A DNA stretch of 64,000 nt from Whitmania pigra. Its lineage: Eukaryota; Annelida; Clitellata; Hirudinida; Haemopidae. The notes below the pieces were generated by a model that ran no database searches, was not told where the DNA came from, and was given only the letters and a program-made list of their open reading frames with translations. This document shows, piece by piece, positions 1 through 9,596 of this stretch (position 1 is the stretch's first letter; each line of letters opens with the position of its first letter). Location of the stretch: the NCBI GenBank assembly GCA_021613335.1, contig JAJTWR010000113.1:160001-224000 (forward strand). Direction: 5' to 3'. Both the position numbers and the translations under genes were made by a program.

Positions 1-817
1 ATACTGCTTCAGAATATCAGTTGACCTTGTGCAATTGAAGAAACTGTCTTCAATACTGTCAGCATCAGATGAACGAGAGCTCAAAGCTCGTCCACCTTTG
101 GTGCATTAGAAGATGCTATTTTGGCTACCAGTTTCTCATCAAGCTTGACAATCGTTAGCAACAGATATCCCATATTCCTTAACTTCTGTTGGATGCATGC
201 GTTCCACGTGCTTCTTCAAGTTAGATGAAGAACCTTCATATGCTGAACATGTAGTTTGTGTTTCTGTTGGCAGAGTAGGCATGCATACTTATATGATTTT
301 CCTTTGATTGAAATCTGAACATTTTGTTCAAATACGGCCACGGACTATCTTCACCCTTGTTCCTCTTATCTTCGCTAACGACACTAAAAATGGCTTCAAA
401 TGAATCCATACTACGATATATTAAATCTTATATTATTATATGTATATAATATTATATATTAAAAAAGCTTCGGTATGACTAATCAACAATTTCCGATTTA
501 AAACAAAAACGACCGGCGATAACCACAATAACAAAAGAGCGATGATCGGGAAGGGGAAGGTTCTCGAACGAACCAAAGAATAACAATCTAGAATTTAAAT
601 TTTTTAAAAATAAATTAAACTAATTTAAAATGTTATTTATGTTACTTTGTAACGTCTTGCGCCAAAAAGGTAACGAATTAAAAGTATGACCAAAAATAGT
701 AATTTGTTACAAGTAAGAGTACAAAATTTTTTTTGTAATTGTTACAAGTAAAAATTACCAAAAAATGTAATTAATTACAGTAACGAATTACATGTAATTC
801 GATACTGCACAACACTG
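1..817 (-). mobile_element. hAT transposon, 5' portion (BED-finger type), left copy
   Basis: Read on the minus strand, this is the 5' end of a hAT DNA transposon that continues beyond the window. The outer terminus is CAGTGTTGTGCAG at 817, matching the CAGNGNTG-like ends of hAT elements. An AT-rich leader with many TTAC/GTAA motifs follows, then an ATG at 409 and a BED zinc-finger region around 170-300 (CLLC pair, then HVERMH). The finger is spread over two frames, so this copy is broken. The same sequence recurs on the plus strand at 62691-64000, which supports both calls. The inner transposase (RNase H fold, dimerisation domain) would lie outside the window. Confidence 0.75.
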
Positions 818-1053
818 CCACCAATGATTTAATTTGATTATAAATAAATTAATATGTTAATTTTTAAAATAAGATTGTAATAGTAAAACAAATCGCCAGA
901 GGGTGCAGAATTCACCCCAATTACATGTAATTCGATACTGCACAACACTGCCACCAATGATTTAATTTGATTATAAATAAATTAATATGTTAATTTTTAA
1001 AATAAGATTGTAATAGTAAAACAAATCGCCAGAGGGTGCAGAATTCACCCCAA
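788..1053. repeat. 133-bp tandem duplication spanning the hAT terminus and its flank
   Basis: Positions 788-920 and 921-1053 are two essentially identical 133-bp copies. Each begins with the last 30 bp of the hAT terminus (ATTACATGTAATTCGATAC onward) and continues into about 103 bp of flanking DNA ending in TTCACCCCAA. The second copy therefore carries a detached piece of transposon end. Confidence 0.9.
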
Positions 1054-1640
1054 GTAACGAATGAGATGTCACATTTTCTCTTCTTCCTCCGAACAGTCAT
1101 CCGTGTATTCTTTATCAGACCAAAAAATGCTGCTTATAAAAACTTTATTTTTTTAATTTATAATGTATTGTATTATAAAACCTATCAAACACCTTTTATA
1201 CACGTTTATTTTATTAAATACTTCACGTGTAATTTTGTAATAAATATATGCTTTAAATTAGAATTAGAATAATAATACTTATATTAATATATCCTGCAAA
1301 GAAAGATCCTAACGTGATTTGCAAACTGCAACAAATTTAATGTCTCCGCAATCATATTCTTCTGGACATTGGAATAATTCTTGTTCACACTTTTCATTTT
1401 CTCCACAAAAACTTTCCTTGATAATAAATGATTACTATATTTGTTTAAAATTAATTAAAATACTATTAATGCAAATTTTTACAAATTTATTTATGAATTA
1501 AATGTATAAATTTAACTAAATTTGGAACTTGGATAAAATTTGGATCAAAGAGTCCCTTAGATGCCATTTGAGTTTGTTAATCATTTTAGATGACATGTTT
1601 AAATGTTTCTATTTGCAAGTGATTGTGCATTAGGCTAAGT
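1054..1640. other. AT-rich stretch with no recognisable gene
   Basis: This is AT-rich DNA with short chance open frames only. No protein family, structured RNA or repeat copy was recognised. Confidence 0.6.
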
Positions 1641-1676
1641 ATATTAAGATAATTATTAATATAACCAGGGATTGGT

Positions 1677-2093
1677 TTGGTCGAGGTCAGTCTAACAAAC
1701 AAATCTTTTGAAACTAAGTTTGGAGAGGATGTTGTCCCACAGGAGTTAAAAGATCTAGATAATTTAGATAAGTCTAGTATGATAGACCTAGTCAACGTTA
1801 CTTTAAACGAGGGGTTCGGGGATGAGGCTCGACCAGAAGTACGTTGCAAGACATATGAGATACATATGGTGGACACAGCCCACTGGAGAGATTATTCCTT
1901 TGGAGCAGATGGTGGTCAAGACACGGAGGATAGATCCGTGGGCTTGCAGATCAGCCTTGAAGATGACATAAGACCAAGTTGTAAAATATGTCAAAACATG
2001 GAGAATAGATCCGTGGGTCTACAAATCAGTTTACAAGGTGTCATAGATACACATTGTAATATATATAGTCATAAGCGGAACCAAGAGTGGTAA
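1677..2093 (+). pseudogene. Unrecognised coding-like fragment with an internal peptide repeat
   Basis: This is an open frame of about 138 codons without a convincing ATG (it opens at TTG). The composition is acidic and protein-like, and less AT-rich than the surroundings. The motif RSVGLQISL occurs twice, about 30 residues apart, each followed by an acidic or glycine turn and a Cys-x2-Cys or similar, which suggests a short degenerate internal duplication. I do not recognise the family. It lies about 650 bp upstream of a probable polypurine tract and LTR start on the same strand, so it may be leftover 3' coding sequence of an LTR element, but no integrase, protease or RT motif is visible. Confidence 0.3.
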
Positions 2094-2274
2094 AAGAATG
2101 CCATGACTGAGATGTTGGGTAATTCCCGGAGCTTCCCTAGCAAAGAAGTCCGAGACCCATCACTAGAGCAGAAATTCTGTCGGGAAGAGGCGGAATCAAA
2201 TGCATCAATTTACATAGAGAGAGGAGGAGGAGATACTGGTTGGAACCTTGGCGCGAAAAGTGTTCTAACGACGG

Positions 2275-2781
2275 GTGGGTGATCGTAGTGTCAAGGCTAG
2301 AACGTTACCAACATACCCTAGGTTTTCCCTAAAGGAGGGAGGAAGCTTAGGTAGATGTTTGGTTCACAGATTCATGGTATCAAGAGGAGTTGAGACTGTT
2401 AGACCAAGCGAGGTACGATTGTCTCTAACGGACCTTAGGCTTTTCAGAAAGGAGAGAAAAGGTAAATCAGTTAACAGAGGAGATCGAAGACTATCAAAGC
2501 CTCAGTACCATGATTATAGAGTCCAGTGGAGAAGTCTCCATCCGAAGAGAGATAGTGTAAGCCAGTTGCAGAGAACTGAGCTAGAGACAGAAGTGTCTTA
2601 CAAACCATGGCGTTGGAAGGAAGCCAATAATAGAATTTTGGTTGGGGAACTATTAGCGGCAGTTCCAACAATTAATCAGAGAGCCAGTTCAAAGGGCACG
2701 ACTAACTGGATTTTTGATAGAGGCAAGATTGAAAAGCACAACTACCATGTAGGGGAGGTGTTGTGGTGGCACAGTAATTAA
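2275..2781 (+). pseudogene. Unrecognised coding-like fragment running into a probable LTR
   Basis: This open frame of about 168 codons has no good ATG (it opens at GTG). It is basic, rich in Arg, Lys and Trp, and contains the string KPWRWKEANNRILVGELLAA. No family is recognised. The frame runs through a purine tract and into the candidate LTR before stopping, which is not expected of a host gene and would fit the end of an LTR-retrotransposon body. It shares strand and base composition with the fragment at 1677-2093, and the two may be pieces of one decayed frame. Confidence 0.3.
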
Positions 2782-2945
2782 GTTTATTATTGCATAATTA
2801 ATTTTATTATTGCGTAATTAATTTTAGGTGATAATTAAATTAAAATTAGTAATATAATTATCATAAAATTTGTGATCTTTTGTCTTACCAAATATGCACC
2901 TCTATTGATTATTGATATTAATAAAGTACACTTAGTACACCAACA
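2751..2945 (+). mobile_element. Probable polypurine tract plus 3' LTR of a decayed LTR retrotransposon
   Basis: The purine run AGGGGAGG (2751-2758) is followed directly by TGTTG (2759). Downstream are an AATAAA at 2920-2925 and CAACA at 2941-2945, giving a 187-bp TGTTG...CAACA unit with 5-bp inverted ends. An alternative end is the AACA at 2991. The arrangement is that of a retroviral-type 3' end. No second LTR copy is in the window, so the call rests on layout alone. Confidence 0.35.
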
Positions 2946-3009
2946 TAACTAGTTGACCACATTAATATTAAGGCACCCATCGGATATAACAGAAAGAGGG
3001 TCATCCAAA

Positions 3010-3475
3010 ATGCCTGTTCGTAATTTGATCCTTACAGTCTTTTTTTGAAGGAACTTTAAATTTCCTGTTGAGGTGTCTCAGAAGCTCAATAAAGTTGTTC
3101 TGTTCTCAACTTCTATGTATGAATTCATGGAATCACAAAGCCAATGGCATAGCAACTGCTCACCTTTGATCTGGTCAGGGTGATTCCAAGGCTTTGAAAT
3201 TGTCAAAAACACTCGAATGGTAACTTGGTTAGACTCAGAAGACTCAGGCTTGGCCATGCATAGTTGATCCTTCTTATCTTTCTGTTCGGTTTCTTTCTTT
3301 TTCTTCTCTTATGCATCAGTTTGAAGTTTGTTTGTCAATGAATGTTCCTGCTTGTTCTTGGATTTCAAATGATCCCACAAGGATTTCGTAGAAAAAGCCT
3401 TACATGATGCACCAGGAGCTCCTCGTCTGATCTTGTTACCGCAAATTTTATATTCCGCAACTTCTGGGTGCTATG
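3010..3475 (-). pseudogene. Decayed hAT/BED transposase fragment
   Basis: Read on the minus strand, the region from 3475 downward encodes a BED-finger-like stretch (CKAFSTKSLWDHLKSKN). It is followed by a Lys/Glu-rich linker and then SMNSYIEVENRTTLLSF and a KVPSKK-type segment. This order is the N-terminal layout of ZBED/hAT transposases: BED finger, linker, then the conserved helix with a VEN-like motif. The frame carries at least two stops and one shift, so it is a relic. Its sequence differs from the hAT copies at the window ends and from the one at 6845-7910, so at least three hAT families are represented. Confidence 0.6.
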
Positions 3476-3559
3476 AACTTACCAAATAGTAATCTCATAC
3501 AGCGGGGCAAGTTCTTTCAGCCATCGCAAAAAGATGCTAGGACAATTCGTCGCGTTGTG

Positions 3560-4330
3560 TTGAGTAGTCTAACCGTTTATTGAAACAAAAAGGGGCCCGA
3601 ACCTGCAGTCTAGAAGACAATATTGTATTAACTGTTTTATTAATATATTGAAATAACCCGGGAGTCCGCAAATTAGTAAGTTAACTAAAGTTAATAAGTT
3701 TATTGGAGCAAGTATTCAGGTAACGGAACTAAATAACCAAATTTTAGTATTTGAGGGATTTGAGGTACTTAAGGATGCAAATGTATATTTGGACTTCTAC
3801 CTCTAACTGATTGTCAAGTTAGCTGATTAGTGAAATGCGTTTTATAGCAATAATAACGAGACCTCGTGCATGATGAAGATGCCAAATATAATTAAATATA
3901 AATTTAATTACATTAGCAATATAAACTTAATTATTCCGCAACCCCGTTTACAACAATATTATTTTATAAATATATTACATCTCCCTTCCAATTTTTGCGT
4001 AGAATAGACAGAGCTTCACATATAGAAATCGATCAGACCCCGGCCTCGGTTAATCCCGGTATCTGAACCCCGGCCCCGGTCAGCAATTGTCCCCCGGTCG
4101 AACCCTACACATCAAATACACCCGACGCAAGCGCGGTGTTCTAGAGACACCATAACTCAAAACATCAAATAAAACAACTCCAGCCATATGAGCCTCTTGA
4201 CCTGGATAATCATCTCATGAATAAATGATGAGATCAGTTACTGCTGCAAACAACTTCGGACCCTGGCCCGGCAAATTTTAGCCTGGGAATGTCGTAAAAC
4301 TTAAACAAGCAATTTTTTAAAGTAGGAACG
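3560..4330. other. Non-coding stretch with a CCCCGG-rich cluster
   Basis: No gene is seen. Positions 4035-4100 hold five CCCGG/CCCCGG motifs in short order (around CCCCGGCCTCGG and CCCCGGCCCCGG), a local GC island in AT-rich DNA. A related cluster sits near 15176-15230 with the same intervening words (TAA.CCCGG, then CTGAA), so this is part of a dispersed repeat. Its class is not recognised. Confidence 0.5.
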
Positions 4331-4558
4331 TCTATTCCATATCTAAATCCAAGTTATCATAAAAATAGCTTATAAAGCTCTATGTGCGTAGCGTCAGGGG
4401 CGCCTTGTGTCTTCGCTGTCCCATGAAGTCCTGAAGAGGTGAGTCTTCAGGTGGAGCTTGAAGAGCTCCAGGGATGGCACTGGGGTCCGAATGTGGGAGG
4501 GAATTTGTTCCAGACAGCTGGAGAGGCGTACGAGAAGCTTCTGTTTGGAAGGGATGAT

Positions 4559-5690
4559 CTAAGTACCGGTTGTTGAAGTTGAGTGGCTGACGATGAGCGA
4601 AGACCAGGTGTTTGCTGGCGACCTAGTAGGTGATGAGCTGAGATAAGGTGGGATATACGTTGCTAGAGTATAATATGTCATAAGGGCAATTTTGAAGGTG
4701 ATACGACTATGAATCGGCAACCAGTGCAATTTCTTCAGACGGTCCATGCTATTGAAGGTAGGGTTGAGGAGAAGGTTGGGCTTGGCAAGCTTGTTTTGGA
4801 CGCGTTGCAAGGATTGAACTAAAAAATACAGATGTGCCTTGCAGAAAAGAGTTGCAATAGTCTAGGCGAGAGAGAACAAGGGGGCGTGCAAGGGCGGAAG
4901 TTATATCAACGGAAATTAGCGGACGGATGTGCCGGATCGCCCAGATGAGATGTTTGCAGGATTTGATAATAGAAGCGGAATGTTCTTTAAAGGTGAGGTG
5001 TGAATCAAAGATAACACCGAGGAGCTTCAGGATAGTAGAGGAAGGAAGGAGGGTGCCAGCGATGCTTATAGAAAGAGGAGGCAACAGAGTTTTCAGGCGA
5101 GCGGGTGTGCCAATGAACATAATTTAAGATTTTTGAGAATTCAGTTGGAGAAAGTTAACGAGATGCCAATCAACGATTTGCACTTCCGCAGATTCTCGAG
5201 TTGATCTGAAATACTATGGCTGGAGAGGATAGAGAAAAGATTTGTGTCATCTGCATATTGATGGAAGGATATGTTGAAGTTGAGAATAATGTTAGACAAA
5301 GGTGAAGAAAAGCAAAGGTCCCAAGACAGAGCCTTGAAGAACACCGGCAAGTAGTTCAACTGGAGGGGAGGAGTGATCATCTAGTTTAACATATTGGGTT
5401 CTGTTGGAAAGGTAAGATTGTAGCCAGGAGAGTGCAAGGCCATCAATTCCAAAGTCAGACTGGAGTCTCTCCAACAATATCTGGTGGTTTATGGTATCAA
5501 AGGCAGCCGAGAGGTCGAGTCCGACCATCACAGCGCAATTGTCCTTGCCACAGATGTTGGTGAGATTGTTGAAGATGTATGAAAGGGCTGTTTTTGTAGA
5601 GAAACCAGGTCTGTAGGCAGATTGGAGTGAAGAGAAATTAGAGGATGTTGTGATATGAGGTCGAATTCTGAACACAAAGTCTTTCAAGCA
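4559..5690 (-). pseudogene. LINE A reverse transcriptase, palm to thumb
   Basis: RNA-templated DNA synthesis domain of LINE A. Visible in order on the minus strand are SAYRPGFSTKTAL (5687-5560), LDLSAAFDTINHQILL carrying the first catalytic Asp, GVLQGSVLGPLLF near 5300, and QYADDT near 5260 with the catalytic Asp pair. The thumb follows (LGVIFDSHLTFKEH, then LDYCNSFL), and KKLHWLPIHSRITFKI ends the segment. The pieces sit in different frames: palm at 5292-5687, YADD at 5141-5380, thumb at 4749-5120 and C-terminus at 4559-4810. At least three frameshifts therefore inactivate it. Catalytic residues are retained, so decay is by indel rather than by loss of motifs. Confidence 0.85.
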
Positions 5691-5699
5691 GTTTTGACA

Positions 5700-6640
5700 T
5701 AGAAAAGTTTGAGATAGGCCTGTAATTGGTAGGCAAGCTTGGATCGAGGTTTGGCTGTTTTAGAAGGGGAAGGACTTGGGCCCTCTTGAAGATAGACGGA
5801 AAAGTGCCAGTACTGAAAGAAAGGTTTGCTAGTTTAGAGATGATTGGGGATAGAATTAAAGCGAATTTCTTGAGAAGAGGAGTGGAGAGAATATCGAGAG
5901 GAGATGATTTGATGGGCAGTTAGCAAATAAACTTGAGAACCTCTTTTGAAGACATAAGTTATAGGACTGAGATTGGGGTGCCTGAGAATTGCCTGGCTGG
6001 AAAAGATGAGATGGTTGATGAGGCGAGTGTGTTGGCGATTGATTCGTGGATTTTGGTAATCTTCAAATTTAAAAAAGAGTTAAAAGAATTGACAAAATTT
6101 GAGCACTCATCGTCGGTATAATATTGAGGAGTACGGCCGTGAAGCAGTTTGCGAAGAGAGCGCCATATGGAACGAGAGTTTGCTTGAGTTCTTCCTTGAT
6201 GGAGGAGGCCCTAGAGTTTAGGATGGAAATCTTGGCTGTTTCCTTGGTGGATTTGTAGAGTTGCCTGGCGAAGTCATTGCGTTGACAAAAATAGCGACAT
6301 TCCAAGCACCGGCAGGCTTTCTTTGCCTCAACTGCTTCATGCGAGAGCTGGTAATTAGGCTGGTGACCGACTCGAATGGAAAACTTCCTGACTGGGGCGT
6401 ATCTGTCGAGGTGCTCATCTAGAGATTTATGGACTTGTATGGCAAAGCCGTCAGTGTCGATTAGGAGTTCTTTAGAATGGTGAGAAGGTCTTCCTCAAAA
6501 ACGTCCAAGTTGATTCTTCTGAGGCTGCGGAAATAAATGGTACGGGTGGAGGGGGGAGGTTTGTCAATGGAGATATTGCGGGAGAGTAGGTGATTTCATT
6601 TATTTCTATACTGGAGATGAGGCTATCATGTGATGATGGG
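5700..6640 (-). pseudogene. LINE A linker between endonuclease and RT (degenerate)
   Basis: This minus-strand sequence lies between the endonuclease and RT segments of LINE A, in the place of the EN-RT linker and RT fingers. Short open pieces remain (around 6069-6305 and 6218-6418), but no motif is conserved enough to name. It is included to account for the stretch. Confidence 0.5.
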
Positions 6641-6653
6641 ATGATGAGCAGAT

Positions 6654-6851
6654 CTAGCGTGTGGCCTTTGGAGTTAGAGAAATTACATATTGGAGGAGTC
6701 CATGGGAGTCGATCAATTTTTCTAGATGTTCATCGATGATGGTACCTGAACTAGCGGCGTTGAAGTCTCCACAAATGATGAAATGTAGGTTGTGGGAAAA
6801 ATTGAACTCGATGAGGTCTTCAAACTCTTTTACATGGTACAGATCCTTCAA
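6654..6851 (-). pseudogene. LINE A AP endonuclease, middle part
   Basis: About 65 codons on the minus strand carry FIICGDFNAASSGTI, the GDFNA motif of the exonuclease-endonuclease-phosphatase fold with its active-site Asp and Asn. The same frame continues into the piece at 7912-8310 if the hAT sequence between them is skipped: the host side reads ...LFIHD and resumes with LYHVKEF. LINE endonucleases nick target DNA to prime reverse transcription. This one is cut in two and inactive. Confidence 0.8.
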
Positions 6852-7910
6852 AGTCCTAAATTTCCGAAATTCGGTTTTTTAGTGCTAAAACGTCCTAAAA
6901 AAAAAAGTGAAGGAGGTCCTACAAAATAAAAAAAAAGTCCTAAAAATTGATAAAGGTTCAAAAAAATAATAATGTTCAGTAAGTTTTATTGAAATAACAA
7001 TTAGCGGGAAATCGGTTCCTTTGTTCTTGCGGTCTCATTGCTCTAGTCCTCGTGAAGAGGACATGATCATGCTGAGGAGGAAGCTGAAGACTCTAAAACA
7101 TTTAGAAGCTTAGAAGTCTGCGAGCAAGTCGTTATAGTTTCGGAAAGCGGTGACCCTTAGCTGCCCAAAATTTCATCAATGTCATTCAATGGCTCTGAAG
7201 CCTCATCACGTTCTCTCATTTCACTTTTATCTTCCGTACAATCAAACGCAAACCTGGCAGCTTCCTCTGAAAATGTTGTGAAGGCTTTAAGCATGTATCT
7301 GGCATTGTCAGTAACAACATATCCAATGTCAATGCTCTGCATTCCATACTCTGACAGTATTTCCTCAAAAGCTGCACAAATATTTTTTCTTTCGTGTTTT
7401 GACCCAAAATGTCTATATACAGCCGTCTTTGTTTTCAGCTGAAAGCCTTCATCAAAGTAGTGGAATTTCACTCCTATAATTGGTTCAAATGAACGGCTAC
7501 TCCACAAATCTGGAGATTCGATTTACTTTTCAAATCGAATCGAAAAAAATGCAAATCGAATAAAATCAAAATCGCGGAGGCTAAAATCGAATACCATAAT
7601 GTTCAAATCTAATCATAACCTTGCCGAAATCGCGATTTGATTTGCACATCACTGGGTCCAGGCAAACAGCCTGAGGAAAGATAGCGAGGCAAAAGCGACA
7701 GAAATTGCAACTTTAGAGAAAGACTTGGAAAATTGATTTTTATTTAAATAAATCGATATTATGAACTTTCACGTGTTACTGTCTTGTGTTATGTCTAAAT
7801 TATACATAAATGAATAATTAAAATCTAAATATCGTTATTTTTGTTTTTATTGTTGGTCCTAAAAAATGGAGTAGAAGGTCCTAAAAAGTCCTACATTTTG
7901 GTTTTCAAGG
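6845..7910 (-). mobile_element. Second hAT fragment inserted in LINE A
   Basis: The insert has imperfect inverted ends (CCTTCAAAGTCCTAAA at 6845; CCTTGAAAACCAAAATG on the minus strand from 7910). It also has subterminal TCCTAAAAA/GGTCC repeats at both ends, a common feature of hAT termini. Inside, at 7507-7157 on the minus strand, a transposase piece reads FHYFDEGFQLKTK, then IGYVVTDNARYMLKAF, the TDNA.NM.KAF signature of the hAT RNase H core carrying a catalytic Asp. Only the middle of the transposase remains, so the element is internally deleted. No clear 8-bp target duplication is visible. Confidence 0.7.
7157..7507 (-). pseudogene. hAT transposase core fragment
   Basis: This open frame of about 116 codons has the hAT DDE/RNase H region around the second block: a W-SSRSFEPIIGVKFHYFD start, then FGSKHERKNICAAFEEIL, then VVTDNARYMLKAF with the conserved Asp-Asn-Ala. 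It continues to an acidic tail (CTEDKSEMRERDEASEP) typical of the region before the dimerisation domain. A full hAT transposase is about 600 residues, so roughly four fifths are missing. It belongs to the insert at 6845-7910 and is non-functional. Confidence 0.75.
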
Positions 7911-7911
7911 T

Positions 7912-8310
7912 CATGTATGAACAATGCTTTTAAGAAAGATGACGTGACGGAACCTGGTGGACGATATAAGGATGAGATGATGAAGGATGTCTTGCGGATG
8001 TTGAATTTGAGATGGAGGCCTTCCAATTCAGCAGGAGATCCGATGTTGGTTGACTTCGATTCATGACGGTGAATGACAACTATGCCTCCTCATTTAAAGA
8101 TCCACGGCGTCGATGAACGGTGATGAAGTTGTCAGGAGCGAGACTGTGCATGATGCATCCAGGGGCGTCGGACGGTATCCAAGTTTCAGTCAAAACGAAG
8201 ACGTCAAACGCCCCATCGTCCATGCTATCTTTTATGAGAGCGGCCTTTTTAACAGCCGATCTTGAATTAAGTAGGCCAAGTTTCAAATTGGCTTGGCGCC
8301 TACAGGCTTG
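7912..8310 (-). pseudogene. LINE A AP endonuclease, N-terminal part
   Basis: Minus strand. The segment opens with LKLGLLNSRSAVKKAALIKD and continues DVFVLTETWIP, the N-terminal endonuclease signature (LNSRS, then LTETW with the metal-binding Glu). After one frameshift near 8080 it reads SLYRPPGSVTS just before the hAT insertion, the YRPP block normally found upstream of GDFN. The piece joins logically to 6654-6851. It is broken by the shift and by the insertion. Confidence 0.8.
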
Positions 8311-8340
8311 GCTTAGAAGTGAGTTTTAGAGCGAACTCGT

Positions 8341-9467
8341 CGAGAGCTCCATATTTATTTATTTTTCTCTTTTTTCCTTTTTGTATTATTGACACACAAA
8401 ACCAGTACAAATTGGAACCGAAAGGAAAAAAAGAACGACATAAGGGAAAAAACTCCCGCTAACAGACGTCCTATTACCATTGACAAATAATGTTGCTTTT
8501 CAATGTCCCAATAATGTAAGAAATACTAAGTAATATCGATGTTCATGATTATTTATAGTTAATAATAAAGTTTTAAAAGTTAATAAAATTTCAGTGCCTT
8601 CTTAAAAGCGTAAAGGTTTGAAAGGTTGGTGATACGTGGAACGGTAGAGTAAATCATTGGTCCCGTCAAAATAGCCCATCGACAAAATAGCCCCGTCAAA
8701 ACATCCCCGTCAATGTATCTTTATAAAAAAATATTTATATGAGTTGATACATTAACCTAGAACTTATTTCAAATTTGATTAAATGAAATGAGTTTTATGT
8801 TTTGATGGTGCTATTTTGTCGCCGGGCTATTATGACGGGGTGCCCCCTTGCAAACAATACTACGAGAACCAGTGACAGATTTAGCAAAAGCTGATCTATA
8901 ATTGTTTGACGATCGAACAGAGTATGTATGTAAAGAGGATATTTTTGAAAACAAACCATCTAAAAGACGAGGCAACATGTGGTGATCTACTTTGTACATG
9001 AGAATGGCCAAATGGAAATTGTTTATTTGATGAATTTTAAGCATGTTTAAATTTACAAATGCATGATCGATATAAGAGTTATGTGGAAAACAAAGAGCAA
9101 CACGTAAGAATTTTTTCTGAAGATTAAGTAAAGGTTTTAAGCAAGTTGAGTAGTTACAAGCCCAAATTAAGTTACAATAGTTTAAATATGGATAGATAAA
9201 TGAATAATACAATGTAATTGCTGTTCTTATGTTTATATAACAGCGTATGCGATAAATTATGCCAATATTTTTAGAAATCTTTGCCGTTATATGCTCAACA
9301 TGTTGCTTGAATGAGAGATGTTGGTCTATAATGACTCCAAGAAATTTACATGATTCGACACGAGATATAACAGAATTACTAATGTAAATGTTACAATCAT
9401 CTACGAGGAATTTCTTCCTTGCTTTACGGAAAAACATATATATGATTTTTTTAGTGTTGAGAGACAA
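8341..9467 (-). mobile_element. Second LINE (LINE B), 5'-truncated, inserted in LINE A
   Basis: One open frame (9467 down to 8811) carries the RT thumb and C-terminal region of a non-LTR retrotransposon: SCKFLGVIIDQHLSFKQHVE, then YPYLNYCNLIWACNY, then SVRSSNNYRSAFAKS. Beyond a MITE insertion the same protein resumes as PMIYSTVPRITNLSNLYAFKK near 8655-8590 and ends at about 8580. A 3' UTR follows, with an A/T-rich tail at about 8350-8390. The catalytic palm and endonuclease are absent, consistent with ordinary 5' truncation. It differs in sequence from LINE A and from the CR1 copy at 10.4-13.4 kb. Confidence 0.75.
8662..8839. mobile_element. 178-bp MITE with about 43-bp terminal inverted repeats
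   Basis: The left end (CCCGTCAAAATAGCCCATCG...) and the reverse complement of the right end (CCCGTCATAATAGCCCGGCG...) agree at about 38 of 43 positions, ending in TCAAAACAT on both sides. The word CCCGTCAAAA/GACAAAATAG is also repeated inside each arm. The element has no coding capacity. It splits the C-terminal coding region of LINE B between VCKG and PMIYS. The target duplication is unclear. Confidence 0.7.
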
Positions 9468-9524
9468 GAGGTTTTTTACGAGAAAAAAACAATTTTTTCA
9501 CCGCTCTGATTACTTTCAAACCTT

Positions 9525-9596
9525 CTATTGAGGATTGAGGTATTGAGGGGGGAGAAGAGACAGAAGTTCTTCTCGAGTGTATGAAGTAAGAGCCAT
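9525..9596 (-). other. Possible start of a LINE ORF1-like frame
   Basis: On the minus strand an ATG at 9596 opens MALTSYTREELLSLLPPQYL and stops at 9525. The YTREELLSL word resembles the opening of ORFs in L2-like elements, and the position is upstream of LINE A once LINE B is removed. The match is short, so the assignment is tentative. Confidence 0.3.

Noticed and set aside
1036..1501. Two short plus-strand open frames
   Set aside because: Low-complexity AT-rich reading with Phe/Ile/Tyr runs, no motif and no good start context.
4035..4105. G-quadruplex on the minus strand
   Set aside because: There are several G runs, but most loops are 10 bases or longer, too long for a confident canonical quadruplex.
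4927..6121. Plus-strand open frames over LINE A
   Set aside because: Antisense shadows of the minus-strand RT frames.
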